Origin: Nyssa sinensis | Taxonomy: Eukaryota; Streptophyta; Magnoliopsida; Cornales; Nyssaceae | NCBI GenBank assembly: GCA_008638375.1 | Contig: CM018037.1 | Location: forward strand, 37,219,576-37,283,575 | DNA length: 64,000 nt | Reading direction: 5' to 3' | Shown here: positions 1 to 13,166 of the stretch, piece after piece | Layout: each line of letters starts with the position of its first letter | Numbering within the stretch: position 1 is the first letter of the stretch | Position numbers and translations under genes: made by a program | Notes under the pieces: model-generated | What the model was told of the DNA's origin: nothing | What the model saw: only the letters and a program-made list of their open reading frames with translations | The model's database searches: none

Positions 1-298
1 TTATCATGGGTAATATCTCTCTTTTAGTGTGGAGCAATCAAAGCCAAAGTCCAATATCAAAACAACTGTAGATGCATCATTGAAGAGGTGGAAAATAAAG
101 TTTAAAAGGCTTGAGGCCCTCATATCTGGTGAGGCATTGTCAAGGCTAGCTTTCCCTGCATCTGCATCTGCATCCAAATTGTTTCCCACAGCCCTCCTCC
201 CCCATCCACACCAACAAAAGATACAGCACAACACAATTAAAAAAAAACAACTTTCAGGGAAACCCCAAAATTTTCACTTTACCCCATTAATCTCATGA
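1..298 (+). other. Possible exon at left window edge, unidentified
   Basis: A splice-acceptor-like pyrimidine stretch ending in AG near position 27 is followed by an open frame with a basic, helix-prone stretch (VDASLKRWKIKFKRLEAL) and a possible donor GTGAGG near 130. The frame stays open to 298, but the part after 130 is low-complexity (Ala/Ser, then His/Gln). I do not recognise the protein. It could be an internal exon of a plus-strand gene starting left of the window, or chance. Confidence 0.2.
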
Positions 299-1535
299 TA
301 ATGAAGCTGTTTTCTACCTTTTTTCTTGGTGCTGCAGATATAAGAGTAGCAGCCTTTCATAACCATTTACTTGATTAAGGCCATCATCCTATTACTATGC
401 AGAAGAGACTGTATTCAAGTGAAAAGAAATAGCAAATCTCAAGCAAAACTGCCACCTCCCAGCTAAATTTAAAGGGATATCCTTTTTGAAGGGAGAGTAA
501 GGTGGGGTCTAGAGCTCAGAATGGAGACAATAATACCCTACTGGGCCATCAGATTCTTAAGAATTATTCTCTGCTCTTATCACATCATAAAGTACTCCAA
601 AGAGAGAGTGTGAGACAAATAAAGTACGGGAGACAAATTAAGGAACTCACAGTTTTTGGATCTAATCTTTGAAGACATCAAGCAGAAAATTACTCCATGT
701 TGGGGGAATTTCCCAAAACGAGCACTAACTAATATTTTTAAAATTGAGAGTGATCCTTCCATGTTTGTATTCTTATGGAATCCATTAATCAATAGTTACA
801 ATAGTTATTAAAAGTTTCCTGCGCACACAAATGGTTTATATATATTATATCACATGTACAAACACCCCTAAATTAGTAAATTATGAGCATTTTACATTAA
901 ACCCCCTAAATTTTAAAATGTGACCCTATCATCCCTTCAACTTTATGGGATTCTCGCTCGCTCTCTCTCTCAAGAACTAGCAGTTAATTATATTTATATG
1001 GCATCCAAAGCTCTTTTGCATATGCTTTCTTTCTTTTCTATTCTTCTTTTTGAAGGCAAGTTTTTGAATAGCTGAATATATAGACAAGGATAAAGATGGC
1101 ACAATTGGGCTGGCTCCTATCATAGCCATGCCATTGTTCACATTTTTGTTGCCAGGGTTGACTTTCCCCCCTATTGTTGTTGTTGAAGGCATTTAAATTA
1201 AAATATCGTCTTCCACAGTTTATAGTTTTAATTAGATGCCCAAGTTGATTGCAAAGTTTAATTCAGTTCAATAATATCATCTGTAATAAGGTGCATGCCT
1301 ATATGCTTATTTTCTTCCCAATATTTGAATGATCAAAACAAACACAAAAAATTATAATTTCCAAATAGAAAAATGAATGTCAATATGTTGTCCTGAATGA
1401 GGTGGTAGGAAACACCACCGGTCTACAAACAAAATGTTTACACGGCTATTTGCAATTCATTTATTTGGCATGAATCGGAAATCAGGGAAGAGAGAAGAGA
1501 CGGAAGTTTAGAGAGAAAGAAAGCTCATATATATT

Positions 1536-1582
<47 letters not shown>

Positions 1583-2554
1583 CTCTATTAGAGAGACTCT
1601 GCACTCTGCTTTGCTACTAAAATGGTAAGTGATGGTATTTGGTCACATAGTCGCGCTTTAATCGTGTGCAGTGCACATGAAACTTTTTCATCCACCTTTT
1701 GGATAAGAGGCTGACGAAAAGTGATTAGTGTCAAAAAAAAGTTTATGCAATGGAGTCGACAAGTTGAGTTTTATGATTTAGGAGTTGGGTGTAAAATAGC
1801 CATAGTTTAGAAGGTGTCCATGTGATTTATTCTACTGAACAATAAGAGAAGGTAATGGTAAGGCCTTGTTTGTCCAGCACTATTGCAGATTCAAGTCCTA
1901 GGAAGGTTTTTTTAATGAGTGTTCACAAAGAGAGGAAGAAGTACATTGCCAAAACAAGGAAGGTTGGCTAATGTCAGATCAACTACCTTTCAAGCGAATT
2001 AGTCTTTAGAGTTACTAGAAAAGACAAACAATGTGATTTTAGCATTTTCTTAAAAATAGTTTAAGCAGGTTGGCTATGGCTTGCTGTAGATGTGCTAGGT
2101 TTCTCTAAAGCTAAAAAGGATGATGACTATCCATTCAAAATGCTCCATGTCTCAATTTAAAAAGGAAAAAACTGTGAGATTATCGTTGAGGTATGAAAAC
2201 CAGTGAATTTGGTATGCAAAGTAATTAAGAATTCATAAATTGAGCATAGTCCGTGTAGTTGTGTTACTTTTCAGGTATGCTACAAGGATTCAAAGTAATA
2301 TGTAATGAGCAGGAAACTGGAGAACGCGTGAATCAATTTTACTAATTGAATACAATTCAAGAAACATCTGAGAAGATAAATTCTACACAAAGCATGGATT
2401 TCAGTCAATTTTGATACAATGTGACACTTGACACAGAATATCATTTACAACTCAAATTAAAATTCAACTCCCAAAAAATATAGATGCAAGTATGGAGAAG
2501 AGAACAACACCAGACGAAGCAAACAGAGACAGATAGAGACAGAGAATTGATATT
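299..2554. other. Intergenic, no supported gene
   Basis: AT-rich DNA without a conserved coding frame. It holds the TA/GA microsatellite at about 1526-1582. An ATG directly followed by a GTAAGT donor lies at about 1622-1630, with no coding sequence recognisable downstream. The minus-strand frame at 977-1192 has no recognisable family. Confidence 0.5.
1526..1582. repeat. Compound (TA)n(GA)n microsatellite
   Basis: An alternating TA run passes directly into about 14 GA units. Such GA tracts are common in plant 5' leaders, and an ATG/GTAAGT junction lies about 40 bp downstream. Confidence 0.9.
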
Positions 2555-4095
2555 TTAAGTCGACTTGCTAAGCCCACTAGTATTGTCAAATGTAGAGGCA
2601 GAGTTAACTGGTGGAAGAGCAGCCTCCTTAGAGGCTCCCTCTTCAGCTTTATTTTCATCCTTTACTTGCCAATAGTACGAGAACCGCCAACAATGGATAA
2701 CTTACTGTAGTGAGTGACCAGTTCACAACCAGTTCGGACAACAATGACACATTGTGTGAATCAATTTGCCAAGCAACTGCTCCCCCTAAACTCTGCACTC
2801 CCTTATAGAATCCAACATACCTGCAATATATACCCAACAAAAATCATTAATAAACTATGATCACAGTGTCATACAATCATCATATATCAAAATTTGAAGT
2901 GAAACATGGATAAGTAGTGGAAAAATTACCTGCTAAGTATCTCAGAATCGTCTGCCAAGGCTCCAATGACCCAGTAAACCATGCTCTGGAACATGGCATC
3001 AAGTAATCCATAGCTGAAATACAAGACGAATGGCCCTGCAAAATCAGAACCCGAGTCTTTGAAGTCTAGCTCGTGTGGCGGTTTATGGCGTGAGTACCCG
3101 AGCTGATTAGCCAATCCACCGCCCCAAATTGCAGTAGCAAGGAGACTGACAATTCCAATACCAACAAGTCCCCTCGTCCTTCTGCTCTTGAAACTAAAAT
3201 CCATTATGTATCCAATCCCAACTGAGCCCAGCATTTGTGCCCCCCAATAGAACATATTGTTCAGACCTCTGGTTCTCAATGTGAACAAATCCCCATTAAC
3301 GTGATTGAAATGGTAGGTGTAGAAAAAGTTACTGGCCCATGCCGCCGGGACTATCAATAGCATTTTCCAATTTAGGAACAGTTTCGCAATCTCAACCGAT
3401 TCGACAGCAACACTCGAATATTTTATGTTAGTGCAGCGACTGCCATCGTTGCGAACCACGCGACTGGGGTGCAAGATTGCGAGGGAGAGAACAGTACCTA
3501 TGGCCATGAAGACCATGAATCCAATATAAGTTCCATCATTCACCGAGCCGGCTTTGCTCCGATTGTAGTTTAGGATGAAAGGAATGAGGCCTCCAATCAC
3601 ACCACCCATGTTGAATATACTCCAGAAAAGAGAGATGTATGTTCCCTTCCGGTCCGGGGGCGGGTAGGAGGTCATGATGGCGCCTTGACAGGCCCAGAGG
3701 AGGCCGGCACCGATTCCGAGGAGGGCGCCGGCGACGATGACGAAGGTCTGTTCGGGGTGGTGGTTGTAGTAGAGGAAGGAGCCGGCGTAGAGGATGTAGG
3801 TGGAGCAACCGGCAAAGAGGGTGAGGTGTGGACCGAGGATGTTGTAGATTCCGCCACCGAGGAAGCCGAAAACGGCGAAGGTAGTGTAAAGGGCGGTATT
3901 GGCGTTATTGGCCACAGACTGCTTCAACTGCCCGCCACCACCCATCCCGGACAGGGCATTGAACATCCCGGGACAACAAAAGCACACCAGTCCGATCAGA
4001 CTAATCTGAACCAGTGGCGAATTGTATCTGAAAATGGATGAATTTGGTGGCGCTTGGGTGGGCGTGGGTGCTTCTTCATCCCCTTGTAAACCCAT
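2555..4095 (-). CDS. UNC93-like (MFS-type) membrane protein, two exons, C-terminal tail out of frame
   Basis: Exon 1 is 4095-2930 and exon 2 starts at 2820; the junction codon AG|G is split across GT-AG borders. The protein starts MGLQGDEEAPTPTQ and then shows about eleven hydrophobic segments, including NALSGMGGGGQ after the first one and the GAGLLWACQGAIMTSYP region, as in plant UNC93/DUF895 proteins. These are multi-pass membrane proteins distantly related to the major facilitator superfamily; the substrate is not evident. The start is the ATG with A at -3 and G at +4; the upstream in-frame TTG is not credible. As read, exon 2 stops at TGA 2655-2657 after LLASKG (443 aa). One base fewer at about 2668-2671 would instead join a hydrophilic tail (KDENKAEEGASKE, ending GLSKST) that stops at 2555, giving 476 aa. 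The tail looks like the genuine C-terminus, so one inserted base or an assembly error is likely. Confidence 0.85.
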
Positions 4096-4113
4096 GATGC
4101 AATTGGAAGACAA

Positions 4114-5877
4114 TAGAGAAAGATTAGAGATTTCGGGGATCGAGAAATGGTGGAATCGAATGGGGGTGGGGCATGAATTTAACGGGTCCTTGCAGATCGC
4201 TAGATTCGAGACTCTTATGGAGGTTCACGCGCCAGCTTGCGACGGGTGTTTTTAATGAGGCGTGTATTCGATGGACAACTGAATAAACAAATCACGAAAG
4301 AACATCAATCATGATTCCATGCGATTATATTGTTGGACTTTGAATATTCTTCGTTTAAGTTTATGATAACGTCATAATGGTAATATAAGTATGCATCGAA
4401 TTACACACTTATCACAGCAACAACATTACATTTTTGGACTTATGCGTTGTTTTCACTTGTCATATGCTTTCGCCATCACCGAATTGTTTAATGTGTCATT
4501 TTGGTATCTAAGGAGTTAGGCTCAATTCAATTCGACTAGCTTTTCTTCTTTTCTTGTTTGGCAGCACTAAGCCGGCCGGCCGGCCAGCCAGAAAAAGAAC
4601 GCTAAGCATTTCCCCCAGAAGAGTTTTTGACATTCTAATTAAAAAATCAAAAAATGGTTTGACGTTGTTGGAAAGCCGGCATTATTTTGTGCTTGGGTTG
4701 CTCTTTGTTTATAGCTCATCCCTTCAACTTCAATTTTAATTTCAATCACAATCAAATTGGATTTGTGCCTTATGATTTTTGTAATAACTAAGTTGTGCCA
4801 ATACTTCATTCATTAGTAAGTGGTATGATGCGTTGTCTCCCTAAATCTTTTTTTTTTTTGAATTTTTTAATACAATGATATGAGATGGTGATACAAAAAA
4901 CATATATATATATATATATATACACATAAACTTATATCCCTTGATTAGAAATTCTGTTCTTTTTTATGTCATTTTTTTCGGTACACAAAAAATAAGTATG
5001 AACAAACAATAACCTTCATAAATTGAAAAGAGGAAAGTAATGAAAGATGAGGGCCCACATAGATGCAAAATATTCTAAATTATCAATAATTGCTTTGACA
5101 AATTTAAACAAAGACAATTGCTGGGGATAAGAAAATATTGAGCACATTGACAAAATATGAATCCCCTATTAATGAGTGAAAATATTCAATGACAAGATGT
5201 CATTCTCCCATACCCCAAAAAATATCCTTCATACATGTGAGATGCCTACAGTTTCATCCATTTGGCAACATCTATTGAATGCCATACCATATACTTTGCC
5301 TTAAAAGTAATTTTAGAAATGGAATTGACTTTTATTTTATTTTATATGTATAAATATAATTTAAACTTTAAATATAGAGAGAGAAGATAGAAATGCCATT
5401 GCAAAGCACTCTTAAATACCAAACTGGCCGGTTGAATCGATACAATTAAAAACTGACCATAAATTGGTTCAATTTGATTAATTTACTACTTTTTCCTTTA
5501 AAAAAAAGGTGTCAAAATGGCCAACTAAAAAATTGGTTGAACCAATAGTTTTGCTAGAAGGGGATATAGCTTTTATTATATTAAATGGGTTAAAAGACAT
5601 TTAATCTTTTAATGTTTTATTACAAAATGTTAGGTTTTTTGGGTCTTTTTAATACTTAAGCCTTTTTTTATTCCACAAAAGATTGAAAAAAATTTCAAAG
5701 ATATTGTTGTGTGTATTTATGTGTATATTAATTACAAAAAACATACAATAAGATAATCTCAATAATTATTCTCATAATTTGTGATTTCACAATGCATAAT
5801 TAAAGTATAAGATTTTCATGCATGTAGTTTTCTTAATTTGTTATATATATTTAAATATTTTTTTATTATATTTCAAA
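4114..5877. other. Intergenic / UNC93-like promoter side
   Basis: The first few hundred bases are the 5' flank of the minus-strand UNC93-like gene. The rest is AT-rich with an AT microsatellite (about 4900-4922) and a GCCGGCCGGCCGGCC tract at about 4572-4586. No coding frame was recognised. Confidence 0.5.
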
Positions 5878-6325
5878 GAATAAATTACACTGACATCCCT
5901 TTAAAATTTTGACAATTACAAAGACATTTCTTAAGGTTTCTGAAATAACACAACTCCAATTTTTTTTTTTTTTTTTTACATTTTTTAAATTTTGACAAAT
6001 TTTTTCTAACTTTTTTTTCTCATTTCAAATAAATATTAATTAAAATCTTCTTTGACTAAAAAATATAAATTATTTGTCTTAAATTTATTTTTTATATAAA
6101 ATGAAAAAAGATTAAAAAAAAGTTAGAGAAAATGGTCAAAGTTGAGAAAATGAATATAAGAAAAAGAAATGGACACTTTTGTAATTTTGGAAAAAAAAGT
6201 TGGAGGAGAAGTCTTTTTAATTTGTCAATAAAAAAAATATGAGAGATTACTGTTATTTTAAAATTTTGAAAAAAAATCTTTATAATTATTAAAAATTTCA
6301 GAAAGAAGTTACTCTATTTAAAATA
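5878..6325. mobile_element. Degenerate MULE-type MITE candidate
   Basis: The left end (AATAAATTACACTGACATCC, then AATTACAAAGACATTTCTTAAGG) is roughly mirrored by the reverse complement of the right end (about 6240-6322). The same terminal style (ATAAATTACACT, AATTACA, AAGGTTTCTGAAATAACA) occurs in the larger element at 11192. The ends are diverged and no clear target duplication is visible. Confidence 0.4.
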
Positions 6326-9300
6326 TATTATTTTACTAAATAAAAAAGTTAAAATGACCGCGGTGGGAATTCTCAGTATTTTCAGTCATCCTCACAGTTG
6401 CCCCATCCCTCTGCCATAGGAAAGAAGAAAGTTACCGATCTAACTAATCTATTCAAATTGAAGTCGTGAATGGGACATTCACCAATTCATTATCTAAGTT
6501 GGATTCTAATAATTATAACTGGAATACCAACTTTACCCACTAACACTGCGAAATTCTATCAAAACATGTGTGTAGATATTTATTGGAGAATGACGACAGC
6601 TTAGAAAAGTATGCCAAACTATATCCACAACTAAAATGTGGTTGTGAAGTCAAAAATCTTGAATTGTGAAGAGATTCAAGTATGAAAACACCCCCAATGG
6701 TAAGACCATATTCAGAAATGGACAAATATGTGATGGAGAGATCTCTGGACAAATAACTTATGGGGACATTTCCAACGGGAAAGGGCAAGGCTGTCCCTTT
6801 TGACATCATTCAGTAATCCTCCAAAATAAAAAAAAAAATTGATTGAAAGCTGTTCCTTACTAGGCACCAAAAACTGCAATTATCTCATAAATATATATAT
6901 ATATATATAGGCAAATAGATTATGGGGACCTTCCTAAGGGGGCAAGCCTTTTGCTTTTGGCATCATTCATTATTCCTCCGGAAATTTTTTTATCTAAGAT
7001 TGATTGAAAGCTGTTCCTTACTAGCTACCACAAATTAACCAATGACTGCAGTTATCTCAGAAATGGCCTAGTAACCATACCCAAGTTTTGGCTGCATTGA
7101 TGTCGAGAGATCAAATGGCCTATGAACGAGCTTGTTATACTCTTTGCTTTCCTGTTTTAACTTGTCGTTGTCAAGGAAGTTGATGGCCAAATGGTCGCGT
7201 ATAGCTGAATCTGTTCTATCTCAGCATAGGTGATGTATTTGTAAAGGTTGCTAAATCTGATGTAAAATTGTCTAGTGCTCGTAATCGGTTTCATCTCCAG
7301 CATCCGATGATGATCTGCTTCTAATAATTTTTATGCATGTCTAAATATTTTTTTCCTCCCCAGTGCAAAGGGGTAGAGATGTTTTGTTTTGTGTTGAAGT
7401 GCCAAAAATTACTCGGCCAGACTCTTTTTTTTCCTTTTTTTCTGTATTTGTATTTAGTACAAGAGGTTTGTTGCCCAATTACTTGATGTTGGCTAACTGT
7501 CAAGAACACGATGATGGGGAAGGTGTTTGTCCAGTGCAACAACACAAGCGTTTTCTTCCTGCTAATCATGTTGGACAAACACGTTCCCCATCCTTGAATA
7601 TTCTCATAGGCTCCCACTTTTTTAGTCTCTAAAGCCTCATAAATAAATTGTCCCAAACTCTCCATGTACAAAATAAAAGAGTTAGGGGGGTAGGGAATCC
7701 TCTTACTTAAGATCCCTTTTGGGTTTTGAGATTCATCCACACTTCCACATTCCAAACAGTAGAAGTCTTGCTTGAAATGGCATAAAACTTGATTACCCAA
7801 CCCAAACTTGAGGGAAATCAAAGGTGACTTAGTCTCTTCAAGAAAACCGTACTGTTATTAATTATATTTAGAAGCAGATATAATGATATAGGACAATCGT
7901 AACACAACTCTAAAATAAATATTTTTATTGATGCTGCACTTTTTGACTCACAATAAGTGTGGGCTCCGTGACTTATAGAATACTCAGAAAGATGATCAGA
8001 AGACCACCGGATTGGCTCCGGCGATAGCCGCTCCGATGCTTAAGTAAGTAAATGAAATTAAAAGACTGTATTGAAAGCCAAAGAATGAGCATAAAAATAA
8101 AGCGTACCTTTAGGGTTTAATTTATAGGCTATGACTTCCCTAAGTTGATTAGGATTCGGAGCCATGAATGTAGGGTTTGATCATCGGAGATTGCAGTTAC
8201 CTTGTGGAGTATTGCATAGAGATAATCATATATGGTAGTTTCCTTGTTGAAGACTGTTTCCTTATTCCTTACTCGGCATCCGCTAAGACGGTGACGAGAT
8301 CTGGAGTGTGAGTCTGGATCCTGTAATTAACTCTGAGATCCTTATCCGAATATATGTGTTCTGAAGCATATGCTTGGCCACTTCCGACCTTTTCTACTGA
8401 TCTGGATGCTCGAACACTTAGCTATTGGCTGAGCAAGAGCTGAGTTAGCCGAACATGAATTAGATTCATAATCATACGTGTCAAGTGCTGATTGGCCTGC
8501 TCTTTTATGATATATCATTTATTTTCAAGGTACCATATATATCCTATATTATATAAAGGGGGCTAAGGTGGTCACGACCCTTTTAAAATTTAACAAATTT
8601 GATTGACCTCTAACATTTTTCATTTTTTATAAAAGATCCCTTGAAATTTCAAATTCCACCCCCCCCCCCCCAAAAATAAAATAAAAAAATTCTTATTTTC
8701 AGGATATTATAGATGTCCTATATTATATAAGGGAGGCTAAGATGGTCACGACCCTTTTAAAATTTTAGAAATTTAATTGACCTTTAACATTTTTTATTTT
8801 TATTTTTATAAAAGATCCTTTAAAATTTCAAATTCCCCCCTGTTAATGGTCTAGATCTGCTTGATTGCTTTTATCAAAATCTATTTTAATAGTCAAGAGT
8901 CTCAACTTCCTCTTCTTTCTTTTAATAGTCACTATAAAACTTCTTGTGCTATGGGGTAAAACATACAAGGAAAAAAAAAACTTCAAAGAAGCTAGCCTAA
9001 TTGGATGCTACTATAATATTTCATCAAAGCCTGGCGGTTATTTTCGGGCAAACTACATAAATTACTAGGCTTGAATTGTGAAATTTGAACTACAATTTAT
9101 GGAGCAAGGACCATAAGAATTTAGTTGAGTTGGAAAATGGCCTGATTTCAAGGAATTCTTCACCAAAGCTATAGTAAAATCCCCAATAATCTCCGAATAT
9201 CTCTGACGTTATCCAACTTAATTGGTAATTGTCCTGTCGACGAGCTTTGAAATACTTTATCATATAAGAGACAAAAATGACTCTAATCTCATGGGATTGT

Positions 9301-9537
9301 TTATGAATCTTATGTCCTGACCGTTAGAGAAATTATATTTTATTAGAATATTGCACTATAAAAATTTATAGTAATTTAAAATAAAATATTATATTTTAAA
9401 ATATTGTATTATATTTGTAAAACTAATTTTAAAATTAAGACAAAAACAAAATTAATTTCATAAAAACAAAAAACATAAATAATTTGAAGGAATAAAAAAT
9501 TAGAACTTACACGTTATAAGAAAATATAAAAAATACA
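6326..9537. other. Intergenic, repeat-rich, no supported gene
   Basis: No conserved protein was recognised. Two related blocks at about 6800-6850 and 6940-7025 share a stretch around GATTGAAAGCTGTTCCTTACTAG. The block at 7950-8530, with GGATTGGCTCCGGCGATAG, resembles dispersed plant repeat or LTR-like sequence, but its ends were not found. A direct duplication lies at 8545-8860. The 166-residue minus frame at 7321-7821 has no recognisable family. Confidence 0.4.
8530..8862. repeat. Direct duplication of about 165 bp
   Basis: Two diverged copies (about 8530-8660 and 8696-8840) share TCCTATATTATATAA, GGTCACGACCCTTTTAAAA, ATTGACCT and TATAAAAGATCC, separated by a C-rich then A-rich spacer. They look like decayed copies of one dispersed plant repeat, not a gene. 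Confidence 0.75.
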
Positions 9538-9860
9538 GTAATGGTGATTGACCAAAAACAATATCATCCTTGCACTGTGCTTTGATTTTTCAACGGCAAT
9601 TGTCTTAAGTAATAGTGATTGACCAAAAACAATATCGTCCTGACACTGTGCTTTGAGTTTTCAACGACGGCGTCTTTGTGCTTTGAGTTTTAAACGACAG
9701 TTGTCTCAGTAATAGTGATTGATCAAAAACAATATCGTCCTTGCATTGTGCTTTGAGTTTTTAACAACGGTTGTCTCTTACACAATTTCCTTAAGACAAT
9801 ATCGCCATCGCACTGGTGCTTTGAGTTCCTTAAGACAATATCACCTCGCACTGGTCTATT
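9538..9860. repeat. Minisatellite, about 75-95 bp unit
   Basis: At least three full copies begin TAATRGTGATTGAYCAAAAA, continue with CAATATCRTCCT and GTGCTTTGAGTTTT, and end in an AACGRCRGTTGTCT block. Shorter partial copies follow to about 9860. Unit length varies through partial internal duplication. Confidence 0.85.
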
Positions 9861-11191
9861 GGTTGTTTTACATTGGTAGCAAAACAGTAACGTTTTGAGT
9901 GCTCTTAAGGACCCAAACCATTCTTCAATATAATTGTATATATATACTCTTTAAAACTCTAGTACCCATCTTTTGTGGGACACAAATTTTTCACACATTA
10001 TTATCATTTTCAAACAATGATGTTTGGAGATAATTTCTCATTTACTCTTTAATGATTTTGAGTAACCCAATATATGTTTTGAATCTCCTCATAAAAGATA
10101 ACACATTTTCATGTAAATTTACTTAAAATAATGTGTGAAACTAACTTTAATTTTAGTTCAAAAATACTAAAAATTCTACTCAAAAAACTCATTTTTCAAC
10201 ACCGACTCCTACTAACAGGGGGGAAAATTCCTTTGACACAACAATTCCTGTCACTGAGCAGTGTGATCTATAGCATGCAACCTCTTGAAGTAATTCACAA
10301 CCATTTGCTAGCAAAATCTTTAAGATCATCCTACACTAAACCATAGTTGAGATACCTCCGAAACTAAAATCTTCCATTGTTTCCTTGTAACAGCGTTCTA
10401 GCATAAATTCAAGGTAAAAAATGCTATTCCTTTTGCTCTTTTCTTTTTTTGTGTTTTTTTTTTTTGGGATTTTAAAAATTAAAGCACGAATAATTTTGGG
10501 CATTTCCTGTCCTAACAGTCAACATGACATATAATAAAGTGAGAAATAAATGAGATGAGACTTGAACAGTTGATCTCAAGACTTTTTAAAATGAAAGTTT
10601 TAATATAATGTCAAATCACTAATTGCTTTGAAAGTTTAAGTTGGTTGAGAATGAATTCAATAATATATATCAAGTTATTTTAACTTTGTCAATTGAGTCT
10701 AATTTCCACTACGGTGTAAATGAGTCAAATAGTGAGTTATTGAAAGATTGACTTCTTAAAATAGATGGGTTTTAAATTGTTTTCAAGCCTAATTTCTTAA
10801 GTTAATTTCAAACGAAAATCTAACCGAATTGATTGCGAGTCAAACTTAAGTATCTTGATTTTTTATATAGTATTATCTGAGGTTAATAACTTGGTTTATT
10901 TTATGAGCTGATTTTGAATAAGACTATAATCAAATCGATAATGAGTCTAACTCGAATAACTTAATTTATTTTATTGTTCTAATTTCGACCATCATCGCCA
11001 ATTTACTTATAAATAATGATAGATGTTTTTTCTCTCATAATTTATTTTTATCCCAACTCTTTTACATAATGATAGATGTTTTTTCTCTCATAATCTATTT
11101 TATCCCAACTCTTTTACTAAAGTGAGGTTCACTAAGTGTCTCATGGGAGGTGAATCTCATTTTTGTGAGAAAATTAGGATAAAAAAAAGTT
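9861..11191. other. Intergenic, no supported gene
   Basis: AT-rich DNA. A short direct duplication (AATGATAGATGTTTTTTCTC then ATCCCAACTCTTTTA) occurs at about 11017-11117. No conserved coding frame is visible on either strand. Confidence 0.45.
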
Positions 11192-13166
11192 GGGATAAAT
11201 TACACTTACTTTTCCTGAAGTTTCTGATAATTACAGAAACTTCCCTTATAGGTTCTGAAATAACACTGTCCCCTTTCTAGTTTTAATGTCGATAACAGAT
11301 TACCCTCTGCCGTCAATGACTGTTAGTTGACCTAACAGAATTTGATGATGTAAGCAAATTTTTTTATCTAAATGCCAATGTTACACTTAAAGAGTATGAA
11401 AAGACAATATTATACAAACCTAAATGCAAGAAGACAGATCACATCACCGTCAATGGATTTTGAAGAGAGGAAATCCAATTGCAAACTCCATTCCTCTTGG
11501 AAGAAAGAAACATATATACAAACCCATATATCCACCTCAGTAGAGGGTGGAAGTGGTTTGTTATCACATGAAGTATAAAATCATTCAAGAGACATGACAA
11601 AAACCACTAATGTGTGTCCTCTATAGAAGAAAAAAAATCCTAAAAAATTTTTTGAATGTGTGTCAAGGTTCCAATTTTCAACATTAACCATGAATATAAT
11701 TTCTTTCAAAATAAAATCATGAAATTTGCTATTTTTTTAATTTCAATCCAACACCGGACAAGATTAAACTACCTTCTTTTTTTTTTTTTTTTTTGTTCAG
11801 CCACTTCATTTTTCTCCTTTTGGATTAGGATTAAACATACCAATAGTGGAGTTATTTTCTCTATAAATAATTTACATCCATCTTGTAATTTATGTATATT
11901 GTGTATGATTTTATACATCAATAGCATACCCACTAAAAGCAAGTGAATTATATCAAGAAAATTCATATATATTTTCGGTTCTTGAGAGATCTAACTATGC
12001 ATTATTTAACATACCCATAAGAATCAAAGCACCTGTGTGCATATATACATATACACATATGTATGTATACACACATAAAGATGATAAATATTTTCCAATC
12101 TTGTTCATAAAAAAGAAAAGAACAATCAGTCCAGATTATAGAGAGAGAACCGAGAGGTTGCCCAAATCAATTCAAAACTCTAATTTATTTTCTCACTATG
12201 TAATGGAACTCATCAAAACTAGGGTATATTCCAAATTTAAGCACCTGTGTGCATATATACATATACACATATGTATGTATACACACATATATATATGATA
12301 GATATTTTCCAATCTTGTTAATAAAAAAGAAAAGAAAAATCAGTACAGATTATAAAGAGAGAACCAAGAGGTTGCCCAAATCAATTCAAAACTCTAATTT
12401 ACTTTCTCCCTATGTAAATAGAACTCATCAAAACTAGGGTATATTCCAAATTTCCAACAACACTCGAAGAAGCTTAGCATAATCAATTAAAGAGAAAATT
12501 AAAGAGAGAAAGCAAAGAACATGAGTTGAGAGAGAGAAGTACAAACCTGCCTCTCTTTTTCTCTCTACCCTAGTACCCTTAGAGCCATCAAATTCACCTT
12601 CTAAAACGCTCCAAGATTGTTCATTTAACTTAAACAGTCTTCTCCTTTCTCTCTCTACATCTTCTACATCTTGTCTTCAATCTATTAGGTGAATTAGTCT
12701 TCTCCTTTCTCTCTCCATCTCCCAACAATATGCCTCTGTTCATTACCTTTTGGAAGACAAAAGGATATGGGAATGGCAGTGGGGCTGAGATGTGTACGTG
12801 GCAGGAGAGAGTGATTTCCGGCGTAGACTAGTGGTGGTGGAGCGGCCATGGGTGGTGGTAACATCGGCAATTTTCACCGGTGTTTCTGGGCAGAGAAAAT
12901 AAGAGAGAGTGGGAAGTGAGATGGAGTGGGAGTGGGGAGACAGAGAATGTTGCAATTAAGTGGACACAATGTAATATATATGAAAAAGGAAAAATAAAGA
13001 AGAAAAAAATAATTATTAAAATATAAGGGTAATTTAGTAAATGAATCAATTCCGTTAACGTTCTTTGGGGACTAAGTTCTGACAGGGGAATAGTATTATT
13101 TTTGAAACCTTAAGAGTATTGTCTGTAATTGTCAGAAACACTAAGAAAGATAAGTATAATTATCTC
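11192..13166. mobile_element. Non-autonomous Mutator-like element with long terminal inverted repeats
   Basis: The left end (GGGATAAATTACACTTACTT, continuing for about 85 bp) is mirrored by the reverse complement of the right end (GAGATAATTATACTTATCTT). Shared blocks are TTTCTGA-AATTACAGA and a final CCCCTGTC-type stretch. The flanks AAAAAAGTT (11183-11191) and AAATAAGTT (13167-13175) form a 9-bp target duplication with one mismatch, as expected for MULEs. The 2-kb interior has no transposase. It contains a 212-bp tandem duplication and, near the right end, a GC-richer block (about 12760-12900). Confidence 0.65.
12029..12455. repeat. Tandem duplication, 212-bp unit
   Basis: Copy 1 starts at 12029 and copy 2 at 12241, both with GCACCTGTGTGCATATATAC. 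They run in parallel through GAGGTTGCCCAAATCAATTC to CTAGGGTATATTCCAAATTT with a few substitutions. The duplication lies inside the Mutator-like element. Confidence 0.92.

Noticed and set aside
3536..4041. Overlapping frames on both strands inside UNC93 exon 1
   Set aside because: Shadows of the GC-richer UNC93 coding exon; only the minus frame with membrane segments is family-like.
7321..7821. 166-residue minus-strand open frame
   Set aside because: No recognisable domain, no convincing ATG context, repeat-like surroundings; treated as chance.
12743..13049. Minus-strand Ser/His-rich frames inside the Mutator-like element
   Set aside because: Low-complexity, no transposase motif; likely non-coding interior of the element.
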